Part shown: in pieces, positions 43,386 to 53,202 of the stretch
How the letters are laid out: each line of letters opens with the position of its first letter
Numbering within the stretch: the stretch's first letter is position 1
DNA from: Terfezia claveryi
Taxonomy: Eukaryota; Ascomycota; Pezizomycetes; Pezizales; Pezizaceae
Direction: 5' to 3'
DNA: 64,000 bases
NCBI GenBank assembly: GCA_015179025.1
Contig: WHUX01000183.1
Span: 1 to 64,000 of the forward strand
The notes under the pieces: model-generated
What the model saw: only the letters and a program-made list of their open reading frames with translations
What the model was told of the DNA's origin: nothing
Databases searched by the model: none
Program-made: the position numbers and the translations under genes

Positions 43386-44693
43386 TTATCCTTTGCCACA
43401 ACTGCCACTCTCAGCGCCACTGAGATGTGAACTGAGTACGGTCGCCTTCGTATCCTGCGTGCTCGCCTCTACTCCCCCTTTTGCATTTCCATTTCCAGTA
43501 GCCCTTGTCTTCTGAATGGAACCACCCCCCCCGACCTGGACACTGCTAACAGACAAGGCACCAGGCGGGAGGCCTGATGGCTTGCGAGGGGGTAGGATAT
43601 GTTCGAGGGCAAAGAGCTTCTCAATGTCATTGAAGCTGTTTGGTGGAAATTTGATATTGAACTGTATGTAGAGATTTCCGTTGCCATGGTGACGGTATGA
43701 AGGCATACCCTGTCCGATTATAGCCTTGACCTTACCAGGGCTGATGACCTCGCCTGGCTTGATAGTGATACTTAACCAACGTCGGTCAAGGTGCTGAATT
43801 CCAACCCGTCCTCCAGCCAAAGCTGTCAGAAGATCGATTTCGGAATAGTAGAACAGGTCGTCATCCTTCCGCTGGAATCTGAGATGGGGCTTGGTTGTTA
43901 TGATGAATACAACATCTCCCGGGATGATATCGGGGCCCTGATTACCCTCTCCATGGAACACAATCCTTGTACCGTCCTTAACTCCCTTGTCGACATGGAA
44001 GCGTAGGGTTTTGCGTTCGGTGACAACATTACTTCCATTGCAGTGTTTGCACATATCTTTATTGCTTACAACCCCTCCTTTTCCGTTACATTCAGAGCAG
44101 AAAATATGGACTCGCTGAACCACGAGTCCCATCTGTCGCATGACCGTTTTCACTCGGGCACCATTACAGCCGGTACATTTGTTGATTGTACCTTCCTTTG
44201 CTCCCCGACCCTCACACTTAGGGCAAATGACATTCTTCTGAATTGTCAATTTCGATGCCTTGCCCTTATATATGTCTTCGAGTGGAACCTTGACTCTGTT
44301 GACGATGTCGCGGGACCTCGTTGGAACTTGCTGTGTCAATCCCCTGCCACAAAATATACCACCACCAATTCCCCTACCACTAAACATGCCATCACTCATT
44401 CCACTGAAGAGATGCGAGACCAGATCCTCGGCAGACATCCGATCACCCATTCCACCCTCACGATCGTCCCCATATTGGCTGTACACCTTTCGTTTGTCCG
44501 GGTCGGTGAGAACTTCGTAGGCATGTCGAATCTCCTTGAACGTATTGGCGGCCTCAGAGTTGTGTGCATTCTGATAGTGCCATTTCATAGTAAGTTTCTT
44601 ATAGGCCTTCTTGATTTCCGCGTCGCTTGCGTCTGGTGTTACCTCCAGGACCTGATACAGACGGTTTTTGTCGGCGTTCCGGTTCCCAGACAT
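43386..44693 (-). CDS. Type I DnaJ/Hsp40 paralog lacking HPD
   Basis: Predicted 435 residues, close to Ydj1/Mas5-type co-chaperones, which stimulate Hsp70 and hold unfolded clients. The J-domain is at about 11-75 (LYQVLEVTPDASDAEIKKAY and onward). A Gly/Phe-type region is at 91-125. The zinc domain has four intact CX2C pairs (C157/C160, C173/C176, C199/C202, C215/C218), followed by the substrate-binding C-terminal domains (DGTRIVFHGEGNQGPDIIPG, IQHLDRRWLSITIKPGEV). The HPD tripeptide needed to stimulate Hsp70 reads H39-Y40-Q41. The C-terminus is CGKG, in the place of the CaaX farnesylation box of Ydj1 but without aliphatic residues. The ATG at 44693 was chosen because family homology starts just after it. 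The frame stays open upstream to an ATG at 44828, but those 45 residues look like a 5' UTR. No introns. It is likely a diverged paralog, possibly a retrocopy, though no poly(A) remnant was seen. Confidence 0.93.
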   Translation of the reverse strand: MSGNRNADKNRLYQVLEVTPDASDAEIKKAYKKLTMKWHYQNAHNSEAANTFKEIRHAYEVLTDPDKRKVYSQYGDDREGGMGDRMSAEDLVSHLFSGMSDGMFSGRGIGGGIFCGRGLTQQVPTRSRDIVNRVKVPLEDIYKGKASKLTIQKNVICPKCEGRGAKEGTINKCTGCNGARVKTVMRQMGLVVQRVHIFCSECNGKGGVVSNKDMCKHCNGSNVVTERKTLRFHVDKGVKDGTRIVFHGEGNQGPDIIPGDVVFIITTKPHLRFQRKDDDLFYYSEIDLLTALAGGRVGIQHLDRRWLSITIKPGEVISPGKVKAIIGQGMPSYRHHGNGNLYIQFNIKFPPNSFNDIEKLFALEHILPPRKPSGLPPGALSVSSVQVGGGGSIQKTRATGNGNAKGGVEASTQDTKATVLSSHLSGAESGSCGKG

Positions 44694-44929
44694 TATTGGA
44701 AGTCGATATTGAGCTGAGGAGAAAGGCAGCGACTTGGCGGTATATGTTGGGACTTCAGTGAAAATTTGGAGAATTTGGGGCGAGTGACAATTTGCGGCGA
44801 GCAAGACGAACATTCGAGCTGGGTTCATTCATGCCAAGCATGACGAAGCCCACTTCCAAATCCGGCGGCGATCTTAGAATAGTCTTCACTCTGATCACGT
44901 GCGAAGGCTGCCAAGACAATACTAAATCT

Positions 44930-45790
44930 TTTTCTTATTTACTAAACACACATACGGCTATCCTAGTCTGGCTTGCGGTAATCCCAGTAAAGGGACCAAT
45001 AACGGAAACCCGGGTGGATTCAGGACAGGCAAGGTAGTCTGTCAGGTCCTGCGCGCAGATTTTAAACCGAAAAGCTCCAGTGCCTCATGGCATATAAAGA
45101 AATGTGTTGCGAGTGGAATGGCTCACCCCAAATTCAAATTCCCCGAGGGGCTCAGGTGATGAAACTCTGGCGAGTAGAAAAAGCTCAAGTAGAAGAAACA
45201 TCCGTGCTGTCATTAACCGGCTAATGGAGATGACCCCAAGGGGACTGAGTGAAGTAACTTGAATCGCAAGGGGAAAGAAATAAATATAGCCCTGATAGGA
45301 GATTAAAGAAAATCTTCTCAAGTGGAAAAATACCCAGTGTCATACCCCATAAAAATAAAGAAATACGCTCAAGTGGGGTAGCACACTGTGTCATGTCCCA
45401 TGAAAACTCCGCTTGTCGTTCCCGTGGAGAGAATCATCTGTTCCCGTCGTAATTTGTGATGTGGAAGGACCACTTACCCATGCGGAGGCCGTATTTGTTG
45501 TTGTCGATCTTTTCCGCCATGCAGATGTCCAGCGGTGATGCCAGCTTTCCAATCCTCCTTCCTTCTAACACCAGCCAAGCACCCAAAATTTGAGCCTCTC
45601 TTGTTGTCTTCCTCGAGCCAGCTCTCATCAGAAAATGTTTGTACTCAGTTGGTGCCCCGTGTAGACTACGACTCATGCTCGGAATGGTGTTTGTTTTTGT
45701 GGAGGGTTCGGGGGCGGTGTGCCACCGCCACCGGCCTTTTGTCTTTACCCTTCTCACACTGATTGTTTGGTTAATTCTTATCAGCAACCC
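44930..45790 (-). mobile_element. ORF1-carrying LINE derivative, copy D
   Basis: The 3' end at 44940-45055 carries CCCAGTAAAGGGACCAATAA and ACCCGGGTGGATTCAGGACA. CATTAACCGGCTAATGGAGA is near 45215. The ORF1 core on the minus strand near 45500-45680 reads RMLIR-free frames such as MRAGSRKTTREAQILGAWLV and then IGKLASPLDICMAEKIDNNK, a shifted form of the family core. There is no ORF2. It sits just upstream of the DnaJ gene's 5' end. Confidence 0.65.
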
Positions 45791-45919
45791 GATACCCTAA
45801 TATCCTCTCTCTTGTATAGACGAAGTACTCCGAAAACACCTGGGTATCGGGGGGAGAGCTTCTTTAAACGAGGATTGAACTCTCCGCTGCAATTTGATGG
45901 TTGCATGGTTGGCCACTGC

Positions 45920-46450
45920 CTTTTTTAAACTAATCACTCTTATTCGGTGCCAGGAGGAGACCATGTGGAGCCAGCGGGAGATTCAGGACAAGGCAAGTTA
46001 ATCTGCCAAGTCCGGCACCTACATATATACCGTTGTAACAAAATCTCGAGAACGAGAAGGCAACAACAAATATAACTTCTACTAATATGAACTAAAGAGC
46101 CAATTGGCAAAAGCAACGTGGGAAATGAACTTAGGAAGCCAAAGTAGTGTCAGATAAACTCAAGTGAAGCGGAACCTCGTGCTGTCATTAACCGGCTAAT
46201 GCCAGATGCTTGACAGAAATCCGCCGCAACCAATATTGGAGAATAAGTAAACTCAAGTGAAGTGGGACTCCCTGACTGAGACCCGCTCCAAACCTCTACT
46301 TGTGTCCATTCCATTAGGGTCCCCCATTTCGAGCTAGTTGTCGGTAAAGGAAGCCGAAGTGCCTCTACCACGTCCCATTGATCCCCGTGTTCCATATGGG
46401 ACGGCCGACATCTTCCTAATCCTTGTGTTGCGTAAAGCAGCCCTTTGATC
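45920..46450 (-). mobile_element. LINE 3' end and UTR, minus orientation
   Basis: CTTTTTTAAACTAATCACTC starts the end. The GACAAGGCAAGTTAATCTGC box (45980) follows, then AGAAGGCAACAACAAATATA and TCATTAACCGGCTAATGCCA, parallel to 36210-36740. Confidence 0.75.
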
Positions 46451-46584
46451 GTTGTAATCTGGAGGTGATGTGTCGACCGTCCTATTTATGGTAACCGCAC
46501 TGGCAGGCGCTCGAGTCAGATTTCTTCAGTTTATGGAGCCATAGCTTTTGGGGCCTCGGTCTGCATTGTACGCCGACATTTACC

Positions 46585-47150
46585 GTTATTCTCCTTATCT
46601 AGAAATCACGAATTCCTATACGGTTCGAAACTATGCTCCAAAGTTCCGCACTTAATCCTGTTCTCCCAGATCTGACGACTTCGCGCATTTGGTATGTGGA
46701 AACTCTGAGCCTGCCATGCCTCATGAGGAATAGTTGGTATTCTGTGCGGTGGTTCAATATCCTGTCGAAAAACTCCTTCCTTCGTAAAGCCAAATGCGAT
46801 AATTTCCTCCCGATTGAAAACACCTCCTTCAGAATCTCTCTTTCTTGTGCCGTTATATCCTCACCGATCCGCAGATTTTGTATTCGTTCCGAAGGTAACC
46901 TTGAGCCCTTCGGAATATCCGAAAGCTTAGGTATAATCCAGCCTTTCACGTAAAGAGATAGGTCTATTCTTGAATTGAGAGTCATGTCAGTTTTGGGCAC
47001 ACGAGTCTCAAACAAGGAGTTACCCATTCGATGTGTTTTTCTCTCCTTCGTCTTCCCCAGCTGGCTTTGCTCTATCCTTATGAGGTTTATTCACTGGTCT
47101 TATCTTATCCGCCTTCTTTTTATATAACATCAAATTGGCGAGGATTCTTC
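46585..47150 (-). pseudogene. Ty3/gypsy reverse-transcriptase N-terminal fragment
   Basis: The minus-strand frame from about 47030 reads YVKGWIIPKLSDIPKGSRLP then ERIQNLRIGEDITAQEREIL, the linker before gypsy RT. After a frameshift near 46770 it reads FRQDIEPPHRIPTIPHEAWQ. It ends at a stop near 46610, before the RT catalytic core. KKKADKIRPVNKP near 47080-47110 probably belongs to the same element. It directly abuts a LINE fragment upstream. Confidence 0.75.
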
Positions 47151-47400
47151 TGATTTCTTTCTCATCCATGTGAGCACGTCGGTTCCACTCTGATTTCTTG
47201 ACGCCAAATCCGTTTGATATGCGCATTTGGCTCCTGTGTTCTTCGGAGGATTGCTTGATGGCCATTTCTGTTACCATCGATGGAGCTAAGGATATTTGGC
47301 CTGGTGCGGAGGCGAAGGTACCAGCACTTGACTTTTCCACCTGCGGTTTTAAATTTTTTGTTGGGGGGTGGGTTCTGGAGGGTATTGTTTCCACCTGCGA
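47150..47400 (-). pseudogene. LINE ORF2 post-RNase H fragment
   Basis: FASAPGQISLAPSMVTEMAI and KKSEWNRRAHMDEK on the minus strand parallel the fragments at 10140 and 52000. It is joined in an open frame to the gypsy sequence on its 3' side, near 47150. Confidence 0.7.
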
Positions 47401-47509
47401 TATATCTTTGTTTTCTTTTTGGGTCGAGGTTCAGTCAGGCCTCTTCGGGTCATGCGGGCAAGCCTGTCAATGACAGCATGGTACCTCGATCCACTTGAGT
47501 TTGTATATT

Positions 47510-47635
47510 TAGCGTCGGACCTGGCAAATTAACTTGCCTTATCCCTGAATCACCCCGCTTTCCGGGTGGCTCCTGGTCCCCTTACGCGGACCGCATAAGA
47601 GTAATGTTTTTTTTTTTTTAATTAAAAAACTCCGG
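47510..47635 (+). mobile_element. LINE 3' end, plus orientation
   Basis: CGGACCTGGCAAATTAACTT, then CACCCCGCTTTCCGGGTGGC and GGACCGCATAAGAGTAATG, lead into a T-run and A-rich tail (47606-47628). Confidence 0.8.
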
Positions 47636-47639
47636 AGGA

Positions 47640-48035
47640 ATTGGTGACCTTTACATAGAGAGTTTCCTCTGCTGTCTTCCGAGACAAAGGCAGCGGCGGC
47701 GTGTCCTGCTCTTCCGGTGCCATCTGTGTAGCAGATTCGCCACCCTTCGTCCAGCATTCTCCCGATCTTGACTGCCCACTTGCCTTTGTCTCTTGAGTTT
47801 GGGTCTGTGTGCTCGTAGAGAGGGCGAGATATGAGGCTGCTGGGGTTGCTTTTGTCGGGATTTCCGAACCTGAGGCGCGGGAGGTCTGAGGTGGAGGCTG
47901 CGTTGAAGGCAGAAACCATGGGATCTGTGGTGTATATGAGAGAGTTGGGGAGCATTGCCTGGATATCTAGGTTACCAGTTCGTACTGCTCGAGCCGCAAT
48001 ACAGCAGTACTTACTTGCATACTTCAAGCCATCTC
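47640..48035 (-). pseudogene. LINE RNase H domain, N-terminal part
   Basis: Minus strand: KYCCIAARAVRTGNLDIQAM (the connector after RT), a variable linker, then DEGWRICYTDGTGRAGHAAA, the first RNase H strand with its catalytic Asp, and FVSEDSRGN. It is cut by the 3' end of another element at 47635. It continues the LINE of 48455-49740 after the copia insertion. Confidence 0.75.
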
Positions 48036-48455
48036 ATTAACTGTCCTAATAGTTCGCTCACTTGCACCATTTTGAGGTTGTATATATGGAGTTGATGGCT
48101 CCTGCATACATAATACCACGCTCACGTAGGAGTTGCCGAAAAATGGTACCATCGTATTTTCCAACTCCATTATCGCTGCGGAATCTCTGAATTTTGGCTT
48201 CTGGACATTGAGTTTCTAATAGTCCTTAAAACTCTCGAAATCTGAGTGATATTTCATCGGCACTTCTTTGTCTTTAGGAAATAGGCTTAGATGTTGTGAC
48301 TTTAGTTATCAATACAGAATTTATAATACCGATAGCTGCTACGTGAAAGAGTGCTTATTGGACCACACATATCTGAATGGATAACGCTTCCAAGATATGT
48401 AGCTCTCACGCTCGGCTTGCCGTTAATATTCATATGCTGTGTTCCTTGAAGAACT
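48036..48455 (-). mobile_element. Ty1/copia integrase fragment nested in the LINE
   Basis: In alternating minus frames: IHSDMCGPISTLSRSSYRYY (48350-48410), FRSDNGVGKYDGTIFRQLLR (48130-48190) and PQNGASERTIRTVNEM (48045-48090). These are in the order of the copia integrase core, with both DNG and the NGxSER segment visible. Several frameshifts are present. It interrupts LINE sequence: the RT connector is upstream on the minus strand and the RNase H connector downstream. Confidence 0.75.
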
Positions 48456-49740
48456 TTGAAGATTGACCCCTAGTGGCTCAATGTTGGCGATTTGTCCTAG
48501 CTTGCCTCCAGATCTCCCGTGATATGCTCCACAATCTTGCGTAGGACTTGGAATTGGAGGCATTTCATGTTGGCAAGCCTCGGGTCTGGGTTGTTGAACT
48601 GTCTCAACCGGAGCTCGGCTTTTCAGGTAAAGATTGACCTAGTGCACCGTGTGTATAAAGAGCGTATGGAGCCGGGACTCATCCCTTTGTTGCTGTTCCC
48701 GTACCTCATTAGAATCGATTACATTTGCTTTGCCTTTTCTGTGCGGGAATCAACGTGCTTCCGGAATGAAAGTTTGTTGTATGAATGTGTCTTGCTATCT
48801 AGGCCCAAGTGTAGAGCGGCATCCTTGTTCTTGTCCCAATCTAGCTAGTCGCCTGAATTTACCCTTCTTACTATCTCGTTGTGTTCGCATTTGGAGTGTC
48901 AGGATGTGATAATGAGAGGGTTGACATCATCAGCGTAACTGAATAGCATGAATCGTGGTACAGGGAGGTTGCGGAGACTGTGGGAGCAGGGACGATTGTT
49001 GCTAATGTAAATCTCTTTAACAATCTAGTCGGCTCTGATGAGGTACAAGATTGGTAGATGGGGAAGATCGTGGGGCTTATGGGGCTCCCTTGAGGGGTCC
49101 CCTCATGTATTGACCCTTCCCCTCTGACTTGATCGTCCCATACCATGTCGAGATCTCGGGGATATTCAGTCTGGATCGGTGGTGTTGTCGAACCGTGAAG
49201 CTGACAAAACTTCATTTTATCGTGAATGTCCTTGGGAGAGGAAGCGGCGGATTGATAAAAAGGTATGAAGTCCAGGTTTCGGATGTATCGAGGCCTATAT
49301 GACCTTCTTTAGGCAGACGTAATTGAAGGCGGAGACGATATTCTTTCCTAGTAATATTACCTGATCCCTTTGCTAGAGCCCTCTGAGCCTTAGACATTGT
49401 CTGCATCATACTATCTATGGCTGACCTGTTATTGCGGGATTAGTATTGTATTGGGTGGAAGAGATCCAGTTGGTGTTGTAATTGGTCGGCAATGGCCTTC
49501 TCTACTAGCTTTTGACAACATGATTGGCCTCTAGCCTTTGACTAAGTTGTGGTTTATGTAGTACCGGTATTGGGGTGAGACTATATCCATGCTGGTATCG
49601 CTTTCGTCTCCATTGAGGGACGGTGGCTGTGGGTGCCCCCTGACTGGTAGACGGGTCTGGAGTCGTCGATGTACTCGATCCATCTTTCCGGGTAGTCTGG
49701 TTGGGATGGTCTTTTCTGTTTCCCTTGGACATGTTGTGTT
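48456..49740 (-). pseudogene. LINE ORF1 start and ORF2 reverse transcriptase
   Basis: At 49732 a frame starts MSKGNRKDHPNQTTRKDGSS and includes APTATVPQWRRKRYQHGY, matching the ORF1 start of copies A and C. After an internal deletion near 49530 the reading passes to RT: VEKAIADQLQHQLDLFHP (49450-49505), a DNA-contact block with SAFNYVCLKKVI (Asp replaced by Asn), GTPQGSPISPTIF (49060-49100), FSYADDVNPLIITS (48905-48945, YADD catalytic loop), then a thumb/connector reading RKHVDSRTEKAKQM near 48740-48780. Many frameshifts. This copy physically links the ORF1 family with a LINE RT. Confidence 0.75.
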
Positions 49741-49844
49741 CGATTGGTCGGGTGGTGGTTGTTGACTGTTGTCAGGGGTGTTGGGTGTGCTTATGAGATG
49801 TGGGAGTTATAATGATGCGTATGGTGTGCGGGGTTTGGATCTGG

Positions 49845-49915
49845 TTGGATGACCGGGTGGATTCAGAACAAGGCCAGTTAATCTGCCAGGTCCGGCGCGC
49901 AAAGCAAAAAGGCGA
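49845..49915 (-). mobile_element. LINE 3'-end fragment
   Basis: ACCGGGTGGATTCAGAACAA, then GGCCAGTTAATCTGCCAGGT and CCGGCGCGC. No tail. Confidence 0.6.
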
Positions 49916-51460
49916 AAGGCGGGGAGGTGTGGGAATTACCTACTTGTGGATTGGGCGGGGACGTCGATATGGCGTGCTGGCTGGCCCACGATACGAGGAG
50001 GTCAAGAAGGATTGCTGGAAATCGAGAAGTTTTAAGGCGGGGGTTCGCTGGATGTGTGTTTTGGATCTCGTAAGGTTTGGTCCGGAAAGCAACCAGACTA
50101 GGTCCGGGGGGCCTTCTGTGTTGTGAGATACGCCCAGACTAAGATACGCTCGGAAACGTATCTGTGGGTTGGTGAATTACTTACTCTGACCCTATGTCAT
50201 GATAACCACCTCTCTGACGTCCTGTACAACACAGATAATAGCCTTCTTGGCCCAGTCAAGTGGATACGAAAGATTATATCAGGAAAAAATGAATTCAACC
50301 AAAAAGAAGAGAGCAAACCAAAAAATTAGGCTAACTAAGAACTCGACTATCCCGCAAGCACTCAAATACATAGATTAATGCGTTTATTTCTGAGAAGAAG
50401 TTCAAAAATTAAAACTCTTGAGAGTCAGGAATAATAGAAGTCTTTGCAGAGGTCTTCGAGAACTAAGGTATAGTAGTTTTTCTTTTTTTCTTTTTTTTTT
50501 TTCCCCCTCCAGCAGTCTTTGAGAGGTCAGGCATATGAAAGAACTATATTGAAAAAGTAAGACAACGGGGATACCGTATCGAATGGTAAATTCAAGCCGC
50601 CAGTTTTGGGTGTTTCCAGAGTGTTGAGGACCCAGAACGTGGTTTGTTGGAGTAGTAAGTACGCAGACACTTCCAGAGTAGCAAAAAGGTACCTATAGAA
50701 CTGTAAGACGACGCAGTGGTATTTGACATAGTGAATACATGATATCAGCCCAGTCTTGATAGTTGGTGCCATTGAGCTTGATCATATTTACTCCGTTAGG
50801 GTTCCGCATCCATCAAGTAAAGGGAATTGCAAATCTGCAAAAAGGTTAAGTTTAATGCTAAAAGAAGTCAAGGCAGAGAAATGATAAGAGGTAGACCGTA
50901 GACCGTAGACGTAGACGATCAGAGGCCAGCACAAGAAGATTATTAGCAGAGGGAGTAGCAAATCACGTTTTTGGTAGTCTAGAGTTGAGAGTTAAGTCGA
51001 GCCGAGGGAACTTAACACTCTAGTCGTCTTATGTGAACAAAAGAAGAGAAGGAAAGGTGGATCCGCCTTGTCTAAACTATTTAATCCTCAAATAGGTAGC
51101 GTTGTACATGTCCTTTCACATGGGACGTCTATAGCTAACGTTGATAGTTCCGCTAGAAGAGCGATTTTCTGGATGCTCATGCCAAAGGGAAATATCGGGA
51201 GATATTGGCCCAACGGGGGAATTGACTCAATGCTTATCCTCTACCATGTTGGAGACTGTAACCGCTAGGACAAAACGTGATCACTGGGTGTTAGGTTTGC
51301 CTAGACACCACGCTCAAACTAAAACCGGCAGACAAAACATCATACAACGAGAACACTGTACCTTTTGATTAGTCTGGTTGGCACCCTTTTGATATTACTT
51401 AGCTTAAACCAACCAGACTGTATGGTGATTGTGGTCGCTGTATTTTACATTTAAATAGGT
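49916..51460. other. No recognised gene
   Basis: Short frames only. T-runs lie near 50478-50502, and a GTAGACCGTAGACCGTAGAC microrepeat lies near 50893. TAGTCTGGTTGGCACCC at 51372-51388 and an inverted AACCAACCAGACT at 51408-51420 form a short inverted pair. Confidence 0.4.
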
Positions 51461-51464
51461 GACC

Positions 51465-51640
51465 ACTCAGAAACCCGGGTGGGGTCTCGTCTCGGTATTT
51501 GTATTTAGTTTTCGCGTGATTTTGGCAGAATAACTTGCCTTAACCTTGAATCCACCCGGGTTTCTGGGTGGCTTCTCATGGCCCCCTAATGGGTCCGCAT
51601 AGAAGTCATAAGTATTTTTTTTTTAAAAAAAAAAGAAAAT
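51465..51640 (+). mobile_element. LINE 3' end, plus orientation
   Basis: AATAACTTGCCTTAACCTTG, CCACCCGGGTTTCTGGGTGG and CCCCCTAATGGGTCCGCATA lead into a T-run then A-run (51613-51636). A partial inverted end (CAGAAACCCGGGTGGGG) lies at 51468-51485, and the next LINE end faces it tail-to-tail. Confidence 0.78.
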
Positions 51641-51644
51641 CAAA

Positions 51645-52700
51645 AAAAGAAAATCAAAAACCCGGGTGGAACCAGGACAAGGCAGGTTAATCCGCCAAGT
51701 CCGGCGCCTGTATACCAACAATAAGGCACTTCGAGAGCCGAAAGGCAGCAACAAATATGATCAAACAAAATAACCTCAAGAGCCGATTGGCAAAAGTAAA
51801 AGCAAGATAACTGAATGCGGAAGCTAAATTCGAGGCCCCATTGGTTAAATTAAGAGTCGAAGGGTAGGGACAAATATAAAAAGCGATATAAAACCTCAAG
51901 TGAGACGGAACTCCCCTACTGTAATTAACCGGGAGATGCGAGTGAGGTCCGCCTCAACCAGTACTGTGATGGGATATAATATAAACCGAAAATAAATGGA
52001 CTCAAGGGTCGCCCCTCCCGCCCAGCCGTTTTAATAGGAAACTGAAAAGGCTCCTATTGCGTCCTAATCCTCCCCATCCTCCTCTTGGATCCATGTGAGG
52101 TCCTCCCATTCTGTGATGCTGCCGACGGCAGCTCTTTGCTCGCCGATATCCGAGCAGTGGAAGGTGATTTGATGCCTGTTTGTGTGTGATGGTCACACCA
52201 CTGGCATGCCGCAGTGTCCGATTTCCCGATTTCATGGACCCACTGCGTTCCGAGGCCCTTTGTCGGTTCCTAGCCACGTGTAGGCTGAGAGGGCATGTCG
52301 GTTCCATTCCGATCTCCGGACGCCATACTTTGGATGTGCATCCTTTGCTTCCGAGTGCCTTGGGATTTTGTCTGGTGCCCTCTGTCACCGTTGACGGAGT
52401 TAGAGATACTTGCCCCAGGGGGAGGCGAAAGCTGCCAGCTTTTCCGCTTCCGCATTTCCTTTGATGCCAATGTGGGATCGCCAAGAGGTGGAGGTATCGC
52501 ATTGATTAGGTGTTTCCCCGAGGGCTCCGCTATCTCCGATTCGATCCCGCTCCTCCCCCGCTCTCCTTTGGAGGTGTTGATAGCACTTGCTATGGCTGCA
52601 GCAGAGTCGGATATGATAGCGAGCATGTTGTGGTCGCTGTAGCGGTATATACATATGGGATGTTTGTTGAACGAAGGTGTTTGAGCCTGGTTTGAACTAT
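51645..52700 (-). mobile_element. LINE ORF2 C-terminus with its 3' UTR
   Basis: Read on the minus strand: an RNase H second half with MLAIISDSAAAIASAINTSK (catalytic Asp near 52610) and, after a frameshift, HIGIKGNAEAEKLAAFAS near 52450-52480. The post-RNase H region (LGQVSLTPSTVTEGTR) follows, then a frameshifted tail to about 52080, and the 3' UTR ending with ACCAGGACAAGGCAGGTTAA near 51670. This is the only copy where the common 3' end follows ORF2 without a break, so it identifies that end as LINE-derived. Confidence 0.78.
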
Positions 52701-53202
52701 TTGTCAAAGATTGCCGAAGTGACTCATTGACGGTAGTCTCGTTGGCACAAGCCCCCCACAGAGACTAAGTTGACTTTATGAAGGGACTGTACTTGTTTGG
52801 TTGTGGCTACAGGAATTTTGCGCATCAGTACTAAATATGTGAAGCCCAGCGATCGGAGTCATGTTGTCGGTGTACAGGTAGGTTCCGGTTGCACTACCCC
52901 TCTGCGAAACACTCATGGTAGGGTGAAAGCAATGGAGCATTACATTTTCATATTATCAACATGTGTTTTGAGTGTGAAGGGTGATATATCTGTTTTTCTT
53001 ATTATGGGAATATGAAATACAGGAAATTTTTGATCTGGAAATTAATCAGATTGCATTTTCCGTGAGCTATGTATAGTAAATACGGCCCTGTAAGAGTGGA
53101 GATTGCTAGTAAGTAATTTTCTCTCTATCAGCCAGCAAAGGTGGATATTAAGAACTTCAAATTTCAAGTTCCACCGAAACCGACGAACCCTGTCTACACA
53201 AG
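52701..53202. other. 3' flank of the 53.2-kb gene; no gene seen
   Basis: GGTAGTCTCGTTGGCACAAG near 52733 is a variant of the TAGTCTGGTTGGCAC motif. Nothing else was recognised. Confidence 0.4.

Noticed and set aside
44694..44828. A 45-residue N-terminal extension of the DnaJ
   Set aside because: It lacks similarity to the family and precedes a methionine just before the J-domain. Its composition is not a convincing targeting signal.
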